Source of the DNA: an uncultured Deinococcota bacterium
Lineage (GTDB): Bacteria; Deinococcota; Deinococci; Deinococcales; Trueperaceae
Reading direction: 5' to 3'
Assembly (NCBI GenBank): GCA_947311535.1
Contig: CAMZLP010000057.1
Span: 1-46,069 of the forward strand
Length of the DNA: 46,069 nt
Below, in pieces: positions 16,588 through 25,010 of the stretch. The notes under the pieces are model-generated. The model was not told where the DNA came from. It did no database searches and saw nothing but the letters and a program-made list of their open reading frames with translations. A program made the position numbers and the translations under genes. The stretch's first letter is position 1, and the number at the start of each line of letters is the position of its first letter.

Positions 16588-16890
16588 ATGGCAAATAGTA
16601 GTAGTTCATCAAAATATCAAAAACAGGCTCGAGCCAAACGCAATTATAGCTATTCCAATAACAATCAAACCGCAACCCCAAACAAAATAAAAAAATATTA
16701 CTCTGCGCTCGAACTCGAGCAAGGGGCTAAGCAAAGCGAGGTAAAAGCGGCTTATATCAAATTGGTAAAAAAATATCACCCTGACAAATTTCAGGATGAA
16801 GAAAAAAAACAACTTGCTACCGAATTATTACAAAAAATAAATGAGGCTTATGCCGAAGTAAACGAGCATTTACTTCAGACGGCAAGCTAG
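16588..16890 (+). CDS. Short J-domain (DnaJ-like) protein
   Basis: 100 residues when started at ATG 16588. A Ser/Lys/Asn-rich basic N-terminal tail (1-35) is followed by one J domain (about 36-97): YYSALELEQGAKQSEVKAAY, the HPD motif at 64-66 that stimulates DnaK ATPase, and a closing helix. The Gly/Phe, zinc and C-terminal domains of DnaJ are absent, so this is a type III J protein that directs DnaK to an unknown client. An open frame reaches back to 16459, but those 43 residues look like translated leader. Two palindrome-type sites are inside: GCTCGAGC at 16627 and ACTCGAGC near 16713. Confidence 0.82.
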   Translation: MANSSSSSKYQKQARAKRNYSYSNNNQTATPNKIKKYYSALELEQGAKQSEVKAAYIKLVKKYHPDKFQDEEKKQLATELLQKINEAYAEVNEHLLQTAS

Positions 16891-16892
16891 TT

Positions 16893-17957
16893 TTATTTAA
16901 AAAGGTAGCCCTGTTTATACGCTGTTAATAAGAGCTTAATATCTCGCGAATAATCTTGATAACCTGCACTTACACCTTGAGTTTTTAAATAACTACCATA
17001 GACTAATACCTGAAAATCTTTAAACCATTGCGGTGCCGAATATTTTTCAAATGGGGCATAAATTGCCTCAATATCTGCTTTTACAGTGGCTGGTAAATTA
17101 TTATAGTGTTTGCTGCGGGCTTCTTTAGCGAGCTTGTTAATTGTAGAAATATAAACTTCTAAGGCAATGCTATAGCGTGCAAAATCATTTGCCCCCCTCA
17201 ACACTGCCAGTTCCGAAACAAACTCAGCATCAGCCTCGCCAGCATAGCCAGCAATATGGGCTAGCTCATGAGCTGCCACCCGAATAAAGAACGTATCTGA
17301 TAGGCCTGAGTCTACATGTGCCTCCAAAAAGAATGGTGAACTCACGCCTGACGAATTGCCAAAACGAATTAGGCTGCCTTTGGGGAAATGCTTGATTTGG
17401 GGTAATATTGGCTTTATATTTGTGACTGCAAAAATAGTTTCTTTTAGGCTTTTATCAATTGAGCTTAGAGCGACGGTTTGGTCTCGGCTAGCATTAAAGT
17501 TTATTAGGATTTGCTCGAGCCTGTCCACAAAACTCTCTATCTCTGCACTAGTCAGCTCAATATTAGCTAAATTAAATTGTTCTTCAACAGATAAACGCTG
17601 ATAATTGGCACCCCAAAGCGTGAAAAATAAAATATAAATTAACAAAATAATGGCAATCAAATTATCTATAGTCCACTGAAACCAAGAAAGAAACGACTTT
17701 CGATTCTTCCAACTAATCAGCAATGAGATAATCAGCCAAATAAAGATTAATATTATAAATAGCAAACTCAAAGAAAATGGAAATCTATCGCTAAAAGGCA
17801 CTAAGACACTAGCAATTTTAGGATAAAGCCCGCGACTATAATGCTGCTCGAACCATTCGGCAGATTGTAAGCGAATAAAAAGAACAAATAAGAAAGCAGA
17901 AGTTAAGATTATTCTTCCAAATAATTTTGTTTTTGCTCGAGCATTTTCAACAGGAAT
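16893..17957 (-). CDS. DUF3810 membrane-anchored metalloprotease-like protein with a non-ATG start
   Basis: The conserved frame continues upstream of the first GTG (17801): it encodes a membrane segment (IILTSAFLFVLFI) and the DUF3810 hallmark EWFEQHYSRGLYP before a stop at 17970-17972. That stretch has no ATG, GTG or TTG. An ATT at 17957 (or ATC at 17960) follows the good Shine-Dalgarno GAGGTGG, so I place the start there, giving about 354 residues, close to the family's normal size. Three membrane segments lie in the N-terminal 120 residues. HELAH (230-234) is a zinc-protease-like motif, followed by GYAGEADAEF. The role of the family is unknown. A GCTCGAGC palindrome is at 17935. Confidence 0.75.
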   Translation of the reverse strand: MPVENARAKTKLFGRIILTSAFLFVLFIRLQSAEWFEQHYSRGLYPKIASVLVPFSDRFPFSLSLLFIILIFIWLIISLLISWKNRKSFLSWFQWTIDNLIAIILLIYILFFTLWGANYQRLSVEEQFNLANIELTSAEIESFVDRLEQILINFNASRDQTVALSSIDKSLKETIFAVTNIKPILPQIKHFPKGSLIRFGNSSGVSSPFFLEAHVDSGLSDTFFIRVAAHELAHIAGYAGEADAEFVSELAVLRGANDFARYSIALEVYISTINKLAKEARSKHYNNLPATVKADIEAIYAPFEKYSAPQWFKDFQVLVYGSYLKTQGVSAGYQDYSRDIKLLLTAYKQGYLFK

Positions 17958-18138
17958 GATTCCACCTCGCTAAGGTATTTTAACAATAATATAGGTCTTT
18001 ATATTAATCTGAAGTCTAATACTGACAGCAACTAATCATTAAAATTGCAGGTTTTAAGGCTCCCGAAAGATTTGTCTTATTTCAAAAACCAGAAAAACCC
18101 TAGTGAAATCCCGAATTAGCTAGCCTGTACTAAATAAG

Positions 18139-19182
18139 CTATTGCTTGCTAAAATATTCCTCCAGTTTCTCGAGCCTAATCTGCCAAACCTGCTCAGCTA
18201 TATAAGGCTCAAATCCCATTGCCTTATTAATTGCCAGCATATGCACATTAGAATCGGCATTACCCGTTTGGATATATTCAACATCTGGTCTAAGTTTCAA
18301 GATTTTTTCTACCATAGCTGCTTTTAACCACTTGCCTAAAGCATGTCCGCGGTATTCTGGTAACACCCCCGTACCACTTTGATAAACAGTCTTCGGATTA
18401 TCCAAATCCCAAAATGTTTCAGTGTAGCCCGCTAATTGACCAGATTGTTTATGCCGAACAAAATATGTCCATCGCTCAGTAGCAGTAATCCGCAAAGACT
18501 CTTCGCCTTGTCTAAGCTGCTCAGGAGTTATTTTAAAATCCTCTATATCTAGATTATCAGTTGGAGCAGTATTCATTACTGCCATCATTTTTGCAATATC
18601 TTCAATCTCATTCTCTGGGTATTCACCTGACCAAAACCCCATTTCAAACTCTCTTGTTCTTGCAGCATTTTTATCTTGCCAAGATTTCATCAAACCTCTA
18701 TCAAGATTTACCAAAGTCAAGCGATTCACATGCTCAGCTAAGCACATTTCAGCCCCGAACTTTTTAGCGAATTCTGCTCCAGCTGGTACTTTATCGATTG
18801 TAAAAGATATCAGCAAAGTTCGCCTATGCTCTTTGGCAATTTCCATGGCTTTTTGTAAAAGCAAGCTGCCTAAACCTCGTCTTCGATAGTTTGCTAAAAC
18901 TCTAAGTTTAAAATCGAGTAAATGCTGATTATCTTCCCGATGAGTAACAATTGTAAATAGTTCGGCAACAATTTTGTTATCAATCCAAATATTCCATAGC
19001 TCAAAAGAAATATCTTTATGCACTTGCCAAGATTTAATACTTTTTATCGATGATTCTAAACTAACGGGTGGATAATCTGGGTACATTTCTACGAGAATAA
19101 TATTTAGAAACTCCAGCCTTGTCTTAAACTGCTCATTTGTAGCCGATTCTGGCTCAAACAGTTTTAGTTCATATTCCATCAT
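18139..19182 (-). CDS. Double-GNAT acetyltransferase (copy 1 of the operon)
   Basis: 347 residues with two GCN5-type N-acetyltransferase domains. The first (about 15-160) has YRRRGLGSLLLQKAMEIA, the acetyl-CoA pyrophosphate loop R-x-x-G-x-G. The second (about 185-340) has YRGHALGKWLKAAMVEK, NVHMLAINKAMGFEPY and ends EQVWQIRLEKLEEY. Tandem GNAT proteins of this kind resemble mycothiol-synthase-like enzymes and aminoglycoside or small-molecule acetyltransferases, but the substrate cannot be assigned. Last gene of a minus-strand operon; its ATG overlaps the stop of the upstream small gene by 4 nt. Confidence 0.85.
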   Translation of the reverse strand: MMEYELKLFEPESATNEQFKTRLEFLNIILVEMYPDYPPVSLESSIKSIKSWQVHKDISFELWNIWIDNKIVAELFTIVTHREDNQHLLDFKLRVLANYRRRGLGSLLLQKAMEIAKEHRRTLLISFTIDKVPAGAEFAKKFGAEMCLAEHVNRLTLVNLDRGLMKSWQDKNAARTREFEMGFWSGEYPENEIEDIAKMMAVMNTAPTDNLDIEDFKITPEQLRQGEESLRITATERWTYFVRHKQSGQLAGYTETFWDLDNPKTVYQSGTGVLPEYRGHALGKWLKAAMVEKILKLRPDVEYIQTGNADSNVHMLAINKAMGFEPYIAEQVWQIRLEKLEEYFSKQ

Positions 19183-19439
19183 TTATTGCTCCTATGTTTT
19201 TTATCCTGTATTGCCTTTGCCAAACGCTCATTACCACGTTTAAAATTACCTGTCATTGTTGCCATAAGTAGCTGAGCATCAAATTTATCTAATGTTTTAA
19301 TTGCTGCCAAAAATTCTTCAGCTTCATTTCCTTTAATCACCTTTACACGCTTAGCTTCCCAAGACAAAAATACTTTCCCCGCTTTTGCTGCTCTATAAGA
19401 AAATGGCTCTTCTACTAATTTATCTCGTTTATCAATCAT
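19179..19439 (-). CDS. Small conserved-looking protein in the GNAT operon
   Basis: 86 residues, charged, with no signal peptide or membrane segment. The N-terminal KLVEEPFSYRAAKAGKVFLSWEAKRVKVIKG suggests a small beta-sheet, and the C-terminus (FDAQLLMATMTGNFKRGNERLAKAIQDKKH) is helical and basic. I do not recognise a function. It overlaps both neighbours by 4 nt (ATGA junctions), so it is translated with the two double-GNAT genes. Confidence 0.75.
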   Translation of the reverse strand: MIDKRDKLVEEPFSYRAAKAGKVFLSWEAKRVKVIKGNEAEEFLAAIKTLDKFDAQLLMATMTGNFKRGNERLAKAIQDKKHRSNK

Positions 19440-20377
19440 TTTGTCAAATCCTTTGCGTAGTCAATACTAGCTGGCTGACGCTTAAAACCCAGTTTGTCAT
19501 TTATGGTTAGCATGCCAATGTTATTAGATTCATTCCAAGTACTAATTACAGCTATTTTGCCATTTTTGGCGTATTCGATGCCACGCAACTTCATAGCTAA
19601 TGCGATGCCTTTTTTACGGTAATTACGCAAAACCCCAGTTAAACCGGTATGCAAAAAATCATCAGCTTTAGAATCATAGAGCTCATGCATGCCTACATAT
19701 TCACCGTTGTGCAAAGCAATCATCGAGCCTTTCAACTTCATGCGCTCATCATCAAAATGGTTTTGTACAAACCTCTCAAAACTCGGTTTAGTATATTCAC
19801 CAACGCCAGGCACATCTAAATCTAAGCTGCAATGTAAATCATATATTTTTCTTTGATAGCCAGTACTTTTTTCTAATTCTTGCCAAGTTTTTATTTCTAT
19901 AGCAGTAGGCAAAGGCAAATCAAAATTATCAAAATCAAAATCTGCAACATCTAAGCGGCTTTCAAATGAACGCTCTACTTCGTAGAAATCCCGCTCCAAT
20001 AAAAATCTATTTTTGCGATGATAGTCTTCCCTAGCCCAAGAGATTATTTCAATTGCATCAAACTCTTTTAGAGCCTCAAGAGCATGAAGATAAAGAGCTT
20101 TGCCAATACCTTGTCCCTGATAATCAGGCAAAACTGCCAAAGTTAAATAAAACTTTTTGGGGTGAAAGTTGCTTTCACCATTTATAAAAACCACAAAACC
20201 GGCATCTTTTCCATTATTTTTGGTAATAAATCGCCTGTATTTTATGTGCTTGGGTCGGTTTTTGTCGTCTTTTTCTAATTCTTTGGCTGCTATTGGTTCT
20301 TCTGGGTGAGATTGATTCCAAATATTTTCAATTGATTGATAGTCTTTTTTAGTTTTCTTAGCTTCTCTAATTTGCAT
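19436..20377 (-). CDS. Double-GNAT acetyltransferase (copy 2)
   Basis: 313 residues. The N-terminal GNAT domain (about 1-150) keeps a good acetyl-CoA loop, YQGQGIGKALYLHALEAL. The C-terminal domain (about 165-313) has YRKKGIALAMKLRGIEYA, NNIGMLTINDKLGFKRQPASIDYAKDL. It is paralogous to copy 3 and copy 1; the C-terminal domains are the most alike. Start ATG at 20377 shares one base with the stop of copy 3. Substrate unknown. Confidence 0.85.
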   Translation of the reverse strand: MQIREAKKTKKDYQSIENIWNQSHPEEPIAAKELEKDDKNRPKHIKYRRFITKNNGKDAGFVVFINGESNFHPKKFYLTLAVLPDYQGQGIGKALYLHALEALKEFDAIEIISWAREDYHRKNRFLLERDFYEVERSFESRLDVADFDFDNFDLPLPTAIEIKTWQELEKSTGYQRKIYDLHCSLDLDVPGVGEYTKPSFERFVQNHFDDERMKLKGSMIALHNGEYVGMHELYDSKADDFLHTGLTGVLRNYRKKGIALAMKLRGIEYAKNGKIAVISTWNESNNIGMLTINDKLGFKRQPASIDYAKDLTK

Positions 20378-21324
20378 TAATTATTAATCTCCTTTTTTAA
20401 ATAAACCCAAGCAGGCTCTTTTTCAAAGCCCATAGCTTCATTAATTGATAACATTGGCCTGTTTATTGAGTGATTACTGGTGGTAATTTTGGCAAAACCA
20501 TGGTCTAGCGCATATTTTGCAGCTTGTAACTTTAGAGCCTGAGCAATGCCTTTGCGTCGATAGTTCTTCTTTACACCGGTTAGGCCTGTACCCATGGCAT
20601 CAGCTGCCCTGCCCTTTAAAAGCATGCTTAGCCCTACCGCTTGCTTACCATCAAAAGCTAAGAACATGCTTTCATCAATTCGCAAATTACCTTTCCAAAA
20701 ACGCTCTAACCAAAGTTCAAATGGCCAAATTTCCAATTCCTCTCCATGGGGAACATCAGCTAACAATTCGCTGACTAAGTCATAAATCATACGCTGACTT
20801 GCTTCGTTGTCTTCAAAATCTGCCAGTGTTTTAAAGCTAATACCGTTTGCCAAAGCTTTAGGCTCTGCCCAATCAAAAGCCTTGGGGTCAAAACTACTTA
20901 AATCAAGCCAAGACTCCCACATACGCTCAATTTCCACAAAGCCATTTTGCAAATAAAAATCAAGCTCATGCTGCCAATTCTCTCGGACTGAGGTTTTATA
21001 ATAATCCGGCTTATGTTTTTGAGCTTTTTTTAATAATTCGGTAAATAGGATTTTTTCAAGATGCTGATATTCTGGCTCAATTATCATATTGACAATTATC
21101 CCAACAACTGAGCTTTTATTTAAATCTTGTTTTAAGCTAGTTGCTGCAATTAGCTCATTATCTGAATAAAGCAGATAACGCTCCATAAATGCTCCAGCGC
21201 TGTATCTTCCTTCAGTCTCTTTCAAAACTTCTAAGCCGAGCTGATTATCTGGGTGAACTCGATTATAAAATTCTAAGTATTCTTGATAATTTTTATTTTC
21301 GAATTTTTGCAAATTTACTTCCAT
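20377..21324 (-). CDS. Double-GNAT acetyltransferase (copy 3)
   Basis: 315 residues. Only the C-terminal GNAT domain keeps a canonical acetyl-CoA loop (YRRKGIAQALKLQAAKYA, followed by NRPMLSINEAMGFEKEPAWVYLKKE). In the N-terminal domain the corresponding stretch reads PEYQHLEKILFTELLKKA, without R-x-x-G-x-G/A, so that half is probably not catalytic and may be structural. AAAGGA lies about 8 nt before the ATG. The start overlaps a 26-codon remnant of a fourth copy by 10 nt. Confidence 0.85.
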   Translation of the reverse strand: MEVNLQKFENKNYQEYLEFYNRVHPDNQLGLEVLKETEGRYSAGAFMERYLLYSDNELIAATSLKQDLNKSSVVGIIVNMIIEPEYQHLEKILFTELLKKAQKHKPDYYKTSVRENWQHELDFYLQNGFVEIERMWESWLDLSSFDPKAFDWAEPKALANGISFKTLADFEDNEASQRMIYDLVSELLADVPHGEELEIWPFELWLERFWKGNLRIDESMFLAFDGKQAVGLSMLLKGRAADAMGTGLTGVKKNYRRKGIAQALKLQAAKYALDHGFAKITTSNHSINRPMLSINEAMGFEKEPAWVYLKKEINN

Positions 21325-21395
21325 TTTAAATCCTTTTTAAAGCCAATCCAAGCGGGTTGTTTTAGAAATCCAATTTTTACATCTTCTAATTTCAT
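21315..21395 (-). pseudogene. 26-codon stub of a fourth GNAT gene (internal deletion)
   Basis: From ATG 21395 the minus strand encodes MKLEDVKI, then GFLKQPAWIGFKKDLK, WK and stop. The second part matches the C-terminal ends of copy 3 (GFEKEPAWVYLKKE) and copy 2 (GFKRQPASIDYAKDLTK); the first part looks like a GNAT N-terminus. A Shine-Dalgarno (AAAGGAG) still precedes the ATG. The simplest reading is a fourth tandem gene reduced by an in-frame deletion to its two ends. It may still couple translation into copy 3. Confidence 0.75.
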
Positions 21396-22039
21396 TTTAC
21401 TCCTTTAAAATATATCTAATAAAATAGCTCAAAAAAATTTAAGGCAATGCCCCAATAAACTGGCTCAAGCTTTTATCTATGGTTTTCCTATTGATTTGTT
21501 TTTGGGTTACTTAGAAAGTGCTAAAGCACAAAACAAAACATAGACATTTGCAAAATCGCATCATAGTTGGAGGGCATTATTTTTATTCTATTATTCATTA
21601 ATAAAACCCCCTTTCAAAGATTTAGCAGATTCTCATCTACGCTTAATAAAAATGACAATAGCATAAGACATTCTTTTTTACAAGCTTTTAGAACGAATTT
21701 AAAGGATTTTAGACTTTCATTTTTGAGGTAAACGCAATTATAAAACAGGGATTGCATACAAGCTTATTATCTCAATGCAAGAAAAAACTCCTTAATCCAG
21801 TAGACAAAGGAGTTTATATAAATAGATTTACAAACTTAATGCTTATATTAGAGGTTCATATCTCACAATCATACAAGTATTTTAAATTTACTATTCATCC
21901 TTGGCGGAGCACTGTGCAAAAGATAAACATGCTTCACACGTTGCCAACAGTCTTTTTGTAATACCATTCTCAATATAATAACAATCACCTTATCTGTCTA
22001 ACTAATTAATCCCTTAAGTAATAATTCGGTATATAACTC
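21396..22039. other. 645-bp gap with no supported gene
   Basis: A very AT-rich interval between the GNAT operon and the sortase gene. A plus-strand frame of 44 codons without a usable start (21409-21543, ending YGFPIDLFLGYLESAKAQNKT) may be a decayed gene end. A 69-codon plus frame at 21752-21961 has no Shine-Dalgarno, no -10 box and no protein-like composition, so I do not call it. No tRNA-like fold or terminator was seen here. The GNAT operon promoter must lie at its left end, but I could not pick it out. Confidence 0.4.
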
Positions 22040-22071
22040 AAAAAAATATCCACTCGACTAATCAAGTGGAT
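22040..22071 (-). terminator. Rho-independent terminator of the VIT-sortase operon
   Basis: On the minus strand ATCCACTTGA, loop TTAG, TCGAGTGGAT (22048-22071) forms a 10-bp stem with one G-T wobble, followed by a T-run (22040-22046). It lies 33 bp after the sortase stop. Confidence 0.88.
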
Positions 22072-22103
22072 AAAAGGAAGGAGGTAGAGTATCTTAGGAG
22101 CTA

Positions 22104-22697
22104 TTAAAAATTAGCGGCTGCTAGATTTGGTTCTGCACGCAGCACGTAGCGCAAGGGGCCAGTCGGGGCAATTACATTAAATGGATAACAAGTTACTAAT
22201 ATCAAATTGCCATGATTGGCTTCTAGTTTTAAAGAGGTTTTTCGGGTATCAGCTACCTCACCTTGCATGATTGTGTAGCTGAATTTTTGACCATCTGGGG
22301 TTTCTAAAATTATCTGATCACCAAGGTTTAAATCTTGTAAAAACTCAAAATGGGTATCACGATGTCCGCTTATTACCGATGTTCCACCTTGCCCGGGTAA
22401 GTTGCTAGCCAGCATAAAACCTGGTCCAAAAGCAAGAGTTCTGCCGCTGGCACCCTCGAGCACAATCTGCTCAATACCTAAGCTAGGTACGCTCAATTTC
22501 ATAATTGCTTTGGTATCTGCCCAAGGCCAAGGCTTAGCATTATCAGCACCGTTTTGAGTTTTTACCCAAGAGCGTTCTAATAATTCTTGTGCCAAAATTG
22601 CTTTTAAGTGGATATAGGCACCACTAGAGAATTGCCAAACTGCTAAGGAAAGCGCCATAACAATACCGATGTTCATAATAACTATTGATGGCTTCAT
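22104..22697 (-). CDS. Sortase, class GN type
   Basis: Membrane-anchored transpeptidase of 197 residues. One N-terminal membrane segment (about 5-27) is followed by the sortase beta-barrel with the full catalytic triad: His112 in GHRDTHFEFL, Cys170 in ILVTCYPF and Arg184 in GPLRYVLR. Its ATG overlaps the stop of the VIT/vWA gene by 4 nt. That pairing is the known arrangement of the Gram-negative sortase family, which is dedicated to one VIT/vWA substrate. It would join that partner to an envelope acceptor; the acceptor is unknown. Confidence 0.92.
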   Translation of the reverse strand: MKPSIVIMNIGIVMALSLAVWQFSSGAYIHLKAILAQELLERSWVKTQNGADNAKPWPWADTKAIMKLSVPSLGIEQIVLEGASGRTLAFGPGFMLASNLPGQGGTSVISGHRDTHFEFLQDLNLGDQIILETPDGQKFSYTIMQGEVADTRKTSLKLEANHGNLILVTCYPFNVIAPTGPLRYVLRAEPNLAAANF

Positions 22698-24934
22698 GCT
22701 TTTAACCGCTCTTGTCTACGCTTTATAAATAAGACTATTGCAAATAAGAAGCTAATTAAGCTAATTAGCAAATTTACTGAAGCCGAAGTTGCTGTATTTG
22801 GGTAACCTAAAGCTTGGTTTGAGTTTCCTATTGTCACAGTTTTACTCATAACCATTGGGGCATTTGCAGCAGCAGAGCCAGCAGGGCTTGGGCTTACGGC
22901 ATCAAATGAAGCTGTAACCGCCTCGGTCGCTGGTAGCATTATTTCATCGTCAACAGTTTGCCCTGCAGGAACTTCTAGGGGTAAATCTTCGCTAACTAAG
23001 CCTTCTTCGGCAGGGCGAGCAGGAGTTTTATCTACGGCAACTAGGCTAGTATAGTCAGTTATCAAATGATGTTTTAGGGCTAGTTCAGTAATAGCTTTTT
23101 CTATTCTAGAATAATCAGCACCACGAATCATCTCATCGTTTAGGCTTTCAATTTTTGCCCTTGCCCAAACTTGAGCAACTTCACCGTTGGCTGCATTTGC
23201 AAGGTTTACACTACGTGACCATGTTTTGCCAGCAATATTACCACTAATTTTTACCTGACCATTTGGCTTTGCTAGCTTAATGCTTAATATAACAGGCTCT
23301 GCAGCATATAAATTAGGAACTATCTTAGGATAAACTTCGCTACCTTGTGGCAGCTCTAAATCAACATTTGTTAGCACTGGTTTTTCTAGCTTTTCAAATA
23401 GCTTTGCCATTTTTTCTTTTACCTCGGCAACATCGCTGATGTATACAAAGCTACCTCTGCCAAACTCAGCCGCTTTACGCATAAAGTAGCTATTTGGGGC
23501 CGAACCTATGGCTACGGTAAATAAATTTGCATCTTTTAGTTTTCTTTCTATTAATTGAAAGAGCTCAGTTTCATTGCCAACGCTGCCATCGGTTATAAAG
23601 ACTACTTGGCGTAAAAAGCCAGTGGCTGTTTTATTTTTAAGAGCAAGGTTTAAAGCAGGCACCATTTCTGTACCGCCATCAGCTTGTAATGATTTAACAA
23701 ATTGATGGGCTCGAGCCAAATTTCGGGCATTAGCCTTCTGGCTTTCGGCAAATAACTCTGTTGCAGTTGAGTTAAATTCGATAATATTAAATCTGTCTCG
23801 GCTATTTAAGCGGTTCAAAGCTAATGCTAAAGAATCTTTTGCTTGCCTCATAGACGTACCAGACATAGAGCCAGAGGTATCAATTATAAATATCATCTCA
23901 CGAGCAATAGTAGATTGAATATTTTCTAGCTTTGGTGGTACAAGCATTACAAGTGCATAACTTTGACCATTAATAATCTCAGTAAATACTGCAGCTCCAG
24001 GCTCATTGCCTAGTTTTGGAAGCCAATAAATTTCAAAATCTTTATCACTTGGGTTAGTCTCCAAATCAATACTATATTTATTTTCATTTTGCAAAATTCT
24101 TACGTCATGATAGCGACTCTCTAGCAAATCTAAAGGAAAACCAGCGTCTAATTCAATATGTATTTTTATAGGATTTACCGTAGCATTACTATAATAAGGA
24201 GTAATTTTAGAAGCATCTGGCACTTGGTCTGTATTAGCAGCCCAACCATTAGCAGTATTTTGATAATTTATATTTTCTTCGCCAAGAAGCTTAGCTCCTG
24301 GAATATAGCGTGGGGTAATTGCTAATGGAAAGCGCATACTAAAGCTATCGTCCTTTAAGGTCAAAGTTTCTATATAGCTAATTTCTATGATTATTGTTTG
24401 CCCTGGAGCAATGTTTGCAACTGAAGTTGTAAACATGTTTGGTCTTTGCTGCTCTACCAAACTGGTCTGATAACCTGCTTCTTTTGCTGCTTCATAAGTC
24501 TCTTTGGCTTGTTCTTTCTCTTGGATTTCACCAATTATTACTCTATCACCGATTATCATTTTTAGGCTGTCCACCGCAGCATCTTCTGGTAATGGAAATA
24601 CGTATAGTGCTTCTGTCCAATTACTACCCGTATTTATAAAGCTTTGCTTTAAACTAACCCGAGAAACCATGCCAGATATTTTCATATCAACTACGGTGCT
24701 TAGTTTAGTAGCCGGTAAAAACTTACCCGGCGTATCCGTATAAAAAACCAATTCCCCAGAGCTAATATCATCAATATTAACTAAAGCTGATGCTGCCTCT
24801 TCTGCTCTTGTAAGGCTAAAGAGCAAAAGAGGAATCAGAATTATCTCCAAGGGGTTGAGATATTTAAAGATATTAAGTCGTTCAAAAAACTTGACTTCTG
24901 GCTTGAGGGCTTTAAGGCTTTTAGTTTGTAGCAT
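22694..24934 (-). CDS. VIT and von Willebrand A domain protein with a sortase-sorting signal
   Basis: 746 residues, exported (hydrophobic stretch about 28-44, cleavage near TRAEE). A VIT domain (about 75-195) has the family's EALYVFPLPEDAAVDSLK and EAAKEAGYQTSLVEQQRPNMF. A vWA domain (about 345-510) has an intact MIDAS motif DTSGS (352-356), TDGS and GGTEM. A Pro/Ala-rich spacer precedes the C-terminal sorting signal: YPNTA (711-715), a hydrophobic segment (about 719-737) and a KRRQER tail. The motif departs from LPxTG. Matches the known target of class GN sortases. AAAGGAG precedes the ATG. A GCTCGAGC palindrome is at 23709. Confidence 0.92.
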   Translation of the reverse strand: MLQTKSLKALKPEVKFFERLNIFKYLNPLEIILIPLLLFSLTRAEEAASALVNIDDISSGELVFYTDTPGKFLPATKLSTVVDMKISGMVSRVSLKQSFINTGSNWTEALYVFPLPEDAAVDSLKMIIGDRVIIGEIQEKEQAKETYEAAKEAGYQTSLVEQQRPNMFTTSVANIAPGQTIIIEISYIETLTLKDDSFSMRFPLAITPRYIPGAKLLGEENINYQNTANGWAANTDQVPDASKITPYYSNATVNPIKIHIELDAGFPLDLLESRYHDVRILQNENKYSIDLETNPSDKDFEIYWLPKLGNEPGAAVFTEIINGQSYALVMLVPPKLENIQSTIAREMIFIIDTSGSMSGTSMRQAKDSLALALNRLNSRDRFNIIEFNSTATELFAESQKANARNLARAHQFVKSLQADGGTEMVPALNLALKNKTATGFLRQVVFITDGSVGNETELFQLIERKLKDANLFTVAIGSAPNSYFMRKAAEFGRGSFVYISDVAEVKEKMAKLFEKLEKPVLTNVDLELPQGSEVYPKIVPNLYAAEPVILSIKLAKPNGQVKISGNIAGKTWSRSVNLANAANGEVAQVWARAKIESLNDEMIRGADYSRIEKAITELALKHHLITDYTSLVAVDKTPARPAEEGLVSEDLPLEVPAGQTVDDEIMLPATEAVTASFDAVSPSPAGSAAANAPMVMSKTVTIGNSNQALGYPNTATSASVNLLISLISFLFAIVLFIKRRQERLKA

Positions 24935-24963
24935 TTCTAACTCCTTTTGTGCTTCTTAAGTTA

Positions 24964-24981
24964 TTTACACACTTTACACAC
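24964..24981. repeat. Tandem 9-bp direct repeat over the VIT operon -10 region
   Basis: TTTACACAC twice in a row (24964-24972 and 24973-24981; GTGTGTAAA on the transcribed strand). The two units cover the -10 box and the expected transcription start of the VIT-sortase operon, which is where a repressor would act. Confidence 0.55.
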
Positions 24982-24999
24982 TATACTCTCTTTTGTCAA
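24971..24999 (-). promoter_or_regulatory. sigma70-like promoter of the VIT-sortase operon
   Basis: On the minus strand a consensus TTGACA (24994-24999) and TAAAGT (24971-24976) are 17 bp apart. Transcription would begin near 24964, about 30 nt before the ATG at 24934 with its AAAGGAG. A 14-bp palindrome TAGGCTCGAGCCTA (25011-25024) lies just upstream of the -35 box. Confidence 0.8.
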
Positions 25000-25010
25000 G
25001 AGCATATGCT

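Noticed and set aside
21752-21961. A 69-codon open frame in the large gap before the sortase gene
   Set aside because: No Shine-Dalgarno, no -10 box near the start, no protein-like pattern, and the surrounding 645 bp look like decayed non-coding sequence.
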